From assembly GCA_028565635.1 (NCBI GenBank), contig JAOXYB010064256.1, positions 1 to 10,386 of the forward strand: a stretch of DNA of 10,386 bases, given 5' to 3'. Position 1 is the first letter of the stretch; every line of letters starts with the position of its first letter. Below, one piece after another: positions 7,481 through 10,386 of this stretch. Below the pieces are notes generated by a model. It was given only the letters and a program-made list of their open reading frames with translations, had not been told where the DNA came from and ran no database searches. Origin of the DNA: Phoronis ovalis (Eukaryota > Phoronida > Phoronidae). A program made the translations under genes and the position numbers.

Positions 7481-7557
7481 ATGGATGCTTTTACGTCACT
7501 ACTAATTGCTTGTGTGGCTCAAAGTAATCGCCGTGCCTGTATGCGTCCTTTCTCCAG
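7481..7557 (+). CDS. Candidate first coding exon of an unrecognised gene
   Basis: ATG at 7481 has a favourable context for animal translation starts: A at -3 and G at +4. The frame reads MDAFTSLLIACVAQSNRRAC and ends RPFS plus two bases (AG), directly before GTAGGA, an acceptable donor. Without splicing the next codon is TAG, so the frame only makes sense as an exon. The local sequence is less AT-biased than its surroundings and holds several CpGs. I recognise no family. LLIACVA is mildly hydrophobic but too short and central to call a signal peptide with confidence. A possible downstream partner is the open stretch starting at 8647. Joining there would continue a frame only to about 8757. 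A chance ATG beside a chance donor remains a real possibility. Confidence 0.22.
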
Positions 7558-8171
7558 GTAGGAGGATCTTACGAAAGAAATGTTATGTTTTGTATATATA
7601 CCATTTACAATATTACGTTAATGTACGTGATAGTACTGTTTTAACATGATGCGTCGAGTGGCACGTGATTATGCTATACTGCAATAAGATCATGCATTAA
7701 TTAACTGACCCAAGAGTAGATTCCGCCCCGTCCCATTCTGACCCTTCCTTATGGTTTCTGTTTGTAAATAAATAGACAAACTCAGAGTCAACGGACTGGT
7801 TTTCTCAAAGTTGTAATTATCTCAAGATTGACCGAACTCAGAAGCTTTAACCAACATAGGTGTGCGTGTATAAGGGGGATCACACAACATTGTGTCCAGA
7901 GGCTATCTCTGGTTTCATGTTATATGTCTCCCATATTTAGAAACGTAGCAGCCCAGGTCCAATGTGTGCATAATCTAGGAATACCTGGCATTCATACGAG
8001 TTCATTTATGATCTATCTAGGCATAAACGAACCATTCCATCCTCAAAATATCACTTTAATTTTATATTATTTGGGCTTATTGTCAAAAATGTTTGCTATT
8101 TACGCCCCAATAACTTTACTTTAACTATTTAACAGGTCATTAAGGCTTTTGTTGCATTTGCTTGAGATTAA
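7558..8171. other. Unassigned spacer
   Basis: No gene is supported. A plus-strand frame open over 7828-8124 (98 codons) begins with TTG; its first in-frame ATG comes near its end, and no splice sites explain it. An E-box core CACGTG lies near 7662. Otherwise the segment is ordinary AT-rich DNA leading to the repeat at 8172. Confidence 0.4.
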
Positions 8172-8475
8172 CACCGGGAGGGTACTAAAGTTATTTTTGG
8201 TGGGGTGTGCAGCCAGTTGAAAACTTTGGATTTGGATTGTATACGTCTTACATTTTTGGATTGCTACCGTAAAGAAATCAAAAATTTGGATTGCTATCCA
8301 CTGCTTACAGCAAATTTTAATTTTAATTATAAGTAATTTTAGGTGTGTATCCATAAATAGATTTTGGAATTTGATTTGTATCAGTCGGTGTGCGTAAAAA
8401 TGGATTGCTACCCAAATATTTTAAACTTTTGGAATGCTACCCTTATATTTCACAAAATTTAGATTGCTGCTGCTG
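8172..8475 (+). repeat. Interspersed repeat, plus-strand copy with a roughly 30-bp GGATTGCTACC periodicity
   Basis: Begins CACCGGGAGGGTACT and ATTTTTGGTGGGGTGTGCAGCC (8172-8214), matching the inverted repeat at 5217-5160. It then shows TTGGATTGCTACC-like motifs near 8230, 8256, 8286, 8340, 8365, 8400, 8429 and 8457, most of them 26 to 30 bases apart. The last degenerates into TTAGATTGCTGCTGCTGC. No frame is convincingly coding: the minus-strand frame 8354-8121 simply covers the repeat. The family is best described as a diverged internal minisatellite attached to a conserved GC-rich leader. Confidence 0.65.
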
Positions 8476-9150
8476 CTAAATTAAAAAAAAATGACACGAC
8501 TCGATTACGCGGTAATCTGTAAAAAGTATTTCTCAATTTGTTAGATTAGCTCTGGAACATGGCAATGCATTAAAAAAAAGCAATAGTTTGTACGACATGC
8601 AATGGTTTCACTGCGTTTCAAACAATCAAATTGCTTTCTTGCCAAGGGGTCCGACTCAAATCAGTGGCTGGCGAAATTGTAACACTGGCAGTCATCCTTT
8701 GGGCGAGGCGTACACTGGTTTTGGATCGGTGTCTAGAATTATTATTGAAGAGATATAAATTAAATCAATATTTAATTGAAAATTCTATATATAGATTGAG
8801 AATTCGATTTGATATACTTTGTCATATTTATATTTTAGTTCATTGCGTGTCATGAATTATTCTCCGTGATATAACTTTTTTTTTATTTGTCTTTATGTAA
8901 ACAAAATATGAAAATTTAAGATGTTTATAACTTAATGGTATAGATATTTTTGTATTTCATAGTATAATCAACACAAGCAATTATCATACCAGGCACATTG
9001 TTGATTTCCAGGAAGTTTAATTTGTTAATTTCAACGCTTTATATTAAGCATAAAGCAATTTCTAAGCATAAATATACCAATTTTTAAACCAAATATGTTA
9101 AGTTTTGATCTTTTACAAAAGAGAATCGAAATAAAAGTTTCAGTCACAAA
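8476..9150. other. Unassigned AT-rich region containing one GC-enriched open patch
   Basis: Most of this is very AT-rich and empty. A patch at about 8641-8760 is richer in GC and open in two plus frames. One runs 8631-8855 and starts at TTG (reads VAGEIVTLAVILWARRTL). The other reads GWRNCNTGSHPLGEAYTGFG and stops near 8757. A pyrimidine-rich tract and AAG precede it at 8631-8646, so a spliced exon starting at 8647 is possible. No homology was recognised and the frame cannot be chosen. Confidence 0.3.
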
Positions 9151-9164
9151 AGTAAAAGAAATAT

Positions 9165-9215
9165 TTTATTGTTGTTTGAATATAAACTTAAGTTTCAACA
9201 TGGTGTTAATTTATT
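9165..9215 (-). terminator. Two minus-strand AATAAA polyadenylation signals
   Basis: On the minus strand AATAAA reads at 9215-9210 and 9170-9165. The second is followed by a T/G-rich stretch, TTTTACTTTTGTGACTG, about 10 to 30 bases downstream. That is the usual arrangement for an animal cleavage site near 9150. It supports a minus-strand transcript ending here but is not specific in AT-rich DNA. Confidence 0.3.
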
Positions 9216-9696
9216 ACATAAACCAGATTTTTATGATCTGGAGCGCAAAAACATTTAACAGGAATCAATAATCAAACGTCAAGATGAACTGTTAGATTAA
9301 AGATCACTGGATAAGCTACCCTTTCAGAAAAATAGAAAATTCTGTAAATTTACTGTTTGATCGGTAAATCCTCCAATAACTTGCTGTTATGGCTGAGTTA
9401 GGCATATTCCCCATATACTATCATTATCATCAAACTGCGGACTAGGAGAAGATTGGTGACATTCCTCCCCCAGCAGACTATTGACAGAAGCGCATAAAGA
9501 TATACAGCCAGGCTGACTCTAAAAATTGGCTACAGAGGCAAATTGATATCCTGTAAAACTAACCAAAGAATGACTTGTGGGATAAAGATAAAGACACTGA
9601 AAACATACTACTTATATTAAGAATACTATTACAATGAACAGTTCCATAGAAATTTAACTAGATATCGGATTTCTAAGCTATCAAGAACAAATACAC
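9216..9696. other. Possible 3' untranslated region (minus strand), otherwise unassigned
   Basis: Lies between the candidate minus-strand stop and the AATAAA signals. A hairpin CCAGAT and ATCTGG lies at 9223-9241. Around 9420-9540 base composition is more balanced and short plus-strand frames are open, but each is interrupted by stops and none is recognisable. Confidence 0.3.
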
Positions 9697-9781
9697 TTAA
9701 AATATGACATAAGTTAGGAAAGTTCCTGCCGTAACCATAGTCTTTGGGTTCACTTTCCCGTTTCGAATTGGAAACTGTTTA
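9697..9781 (-). CDS. Candidate C-terminal coding part of a minus-strand gene
   Basis: On the minus strand a strong acceptor precedes 9781: a pyrimidine-rich run (TGCCTCTTTTTTCAG), with another pyrimidine-rich block about 30 bases further upstream. After one base that completes a codon, 27 codons read KQFPIRNGKVNPKTMVTAGT and end YVIF before TAA at 9699-9697. The sequence is less AT-rich than its flanks. Two AATAAA signals lie about 480 and 530 bases downstream with nothing coding between, giving a plausible terminal exon of about 600 bases. I recognise no family, and the upstream exon was not found within the window, so this rests on splice-site quality and context alone. Confidence 0.25.
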
Positions 9782-10386
9782 CTGAAAAAAGAGGCAGATA
9801 GGCATGTATAAACCAAACGGGAGGTAGAGGATGAAGAATATTTTCTATTGCAACCCAACAGTCTAACCATTTATATTTATACAGTTAGCATGGCATTATA
9901 TAATATATGTTTACAAATATAATATATACTTTAGGTATTACTTGACGTTGTCGGGTTTTACTGCAAGACCGCTGGCCGATTGCTGGTCCAACGAAGAAGA
10001 TTTGATTTAAATTTCAAATTACAGAAAGCTTACTATTACAGAATACTATAAGGGAAGTAAGTAAAGGTAGAATTCAAGACAATAATTAATGATTTACAGT
10101 CAATATTAGTTTTTCAATGATTTATACACTCTAGTTCACAGTTAATGTGCATTAACGAAATTTTACATATTTCTAAGATCTATGGTCTGGTCGACGTTGG
10201 CATGTTTGTATTAGCTTTGATGTTCTTTTGCATATAATTGAGCGTTCAACGTTGATAAAAGGCGGTGTGTAGGTCGGTTGTAATTCCGGCTATGCTTGAG
10301 AACATTGATGGACATTCTGCTGAGTTTGCATACATCCGGTTATATCTTTAGAAGTATATTATATAATTATGGTTTACATATATATA
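9782..10386. other. Unassigned right end with one GC-enriched patch
   Basis: A patch at about 9935-10056 stands out from its AT-rich flanks. On the plus strand it follows TTTAG at 9930-9934 and is open as VLLDVVGFYCKTAGRLLVQR and on to a TAA near 10050. A second frame reads TLSGFTARPLADCWSNEEDL, and the minus strand is open too. GTAAGT follows at about 10057. It could be an exon of either strand, so no frame is called. From about 10060 to the end I see only AT-rich sequence. Confidence 0.3.

Noticed and set aside
7828-8124. 98-codon plus-strand open frame
   Set aside because: It starts with TTG, has no ATG until near the end, no splice context and no recognisable motif.
8121-8354. 77-codon minus-strand open frame
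   Set aside because: It lies mostly inside the GGATTGCTACC repeat and its composition mirrors the repeat.
9735-9770. GGGTTCACTTTCCC and nearby strings as a tRNA or SINE B box
   Set aside because: No matching A box, acceptor stem or cloverleaf could be built around it, and no tRNA was found anywhere in the window.
1-10386. Bacterial-type systems (CRISPR, operon-borne defence or toxin cassettes, integrated phage)
   Set aside because: The window has eukaryotic exon-intron structure, animal-type repeats and no compact gene clusters.

Overview
The window looks like nuclear DNA from an invertebrate animal, most plausibly a mollusc such as a bivalve. The evidence is AT-rich sequence with sparse coding, exons bounded by GT/AG splice sites, microsatellites, and short interspersed repeats containing TGACCT/AGGTCA strings and GGATTGCTACC strings, a style common in molluscan genomes. 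The taxonomic placement is inference from repeat style; no species marker was recognised. Nothing looks prokaryotic: no operons, no Shine-Dalgarno-led genes, no CRISPR array.

The only gene I can support well is the 3' end of a plus-strand gene in the left third. Three exons (1689-1772, 2452-2527, 3035-3207) join with matching phases (0, then 1) into a 110-residue C-terminal fragment. It carries a textbook GDSG serine-nucleophile motif followed by a beta-strand-rich tail, the C-terminal part of a trypsin-like (PA-clan) serine protease fold. The exons for the His and Asp of the triad should lie left of the window.

Upstream of those exons, presumably in an intron, are two arrays built on CTATAG/GAATTC/GAGCTC strings (656-794 and 1232-1619). 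The first contains an 86-bp perfect palindrome.

The middle and right parts are mostly repeat-derived or unassigned AT-rich DNA. Features there are an inverted copy of a repeat starting at CCCCCGGGGG (about 4961-5217), a CpG-rich patch (5467-5685), three diverged copies of a unit of about 250 bp carrying nuclear-receptor-like half-sites (about 5920-6680), and two further relatives of the first repeat (about 6868-7035 and 8172-8475). The last of these contains a GGATTGCTACC motif at roughly 30-bp spacing.

Weak gene candidates are a possible first coding exon at 7481-7557 (+), a possible terminal exon at 9697-9781 (-) with two AATAAA signals downstream, and short coding-like patches on the minus strand between 3725 and 4584. 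None could be tied to a known family. I found no convincing new multi-gene system. The most unusual structures are the long palindrome and the periodic repeat family.
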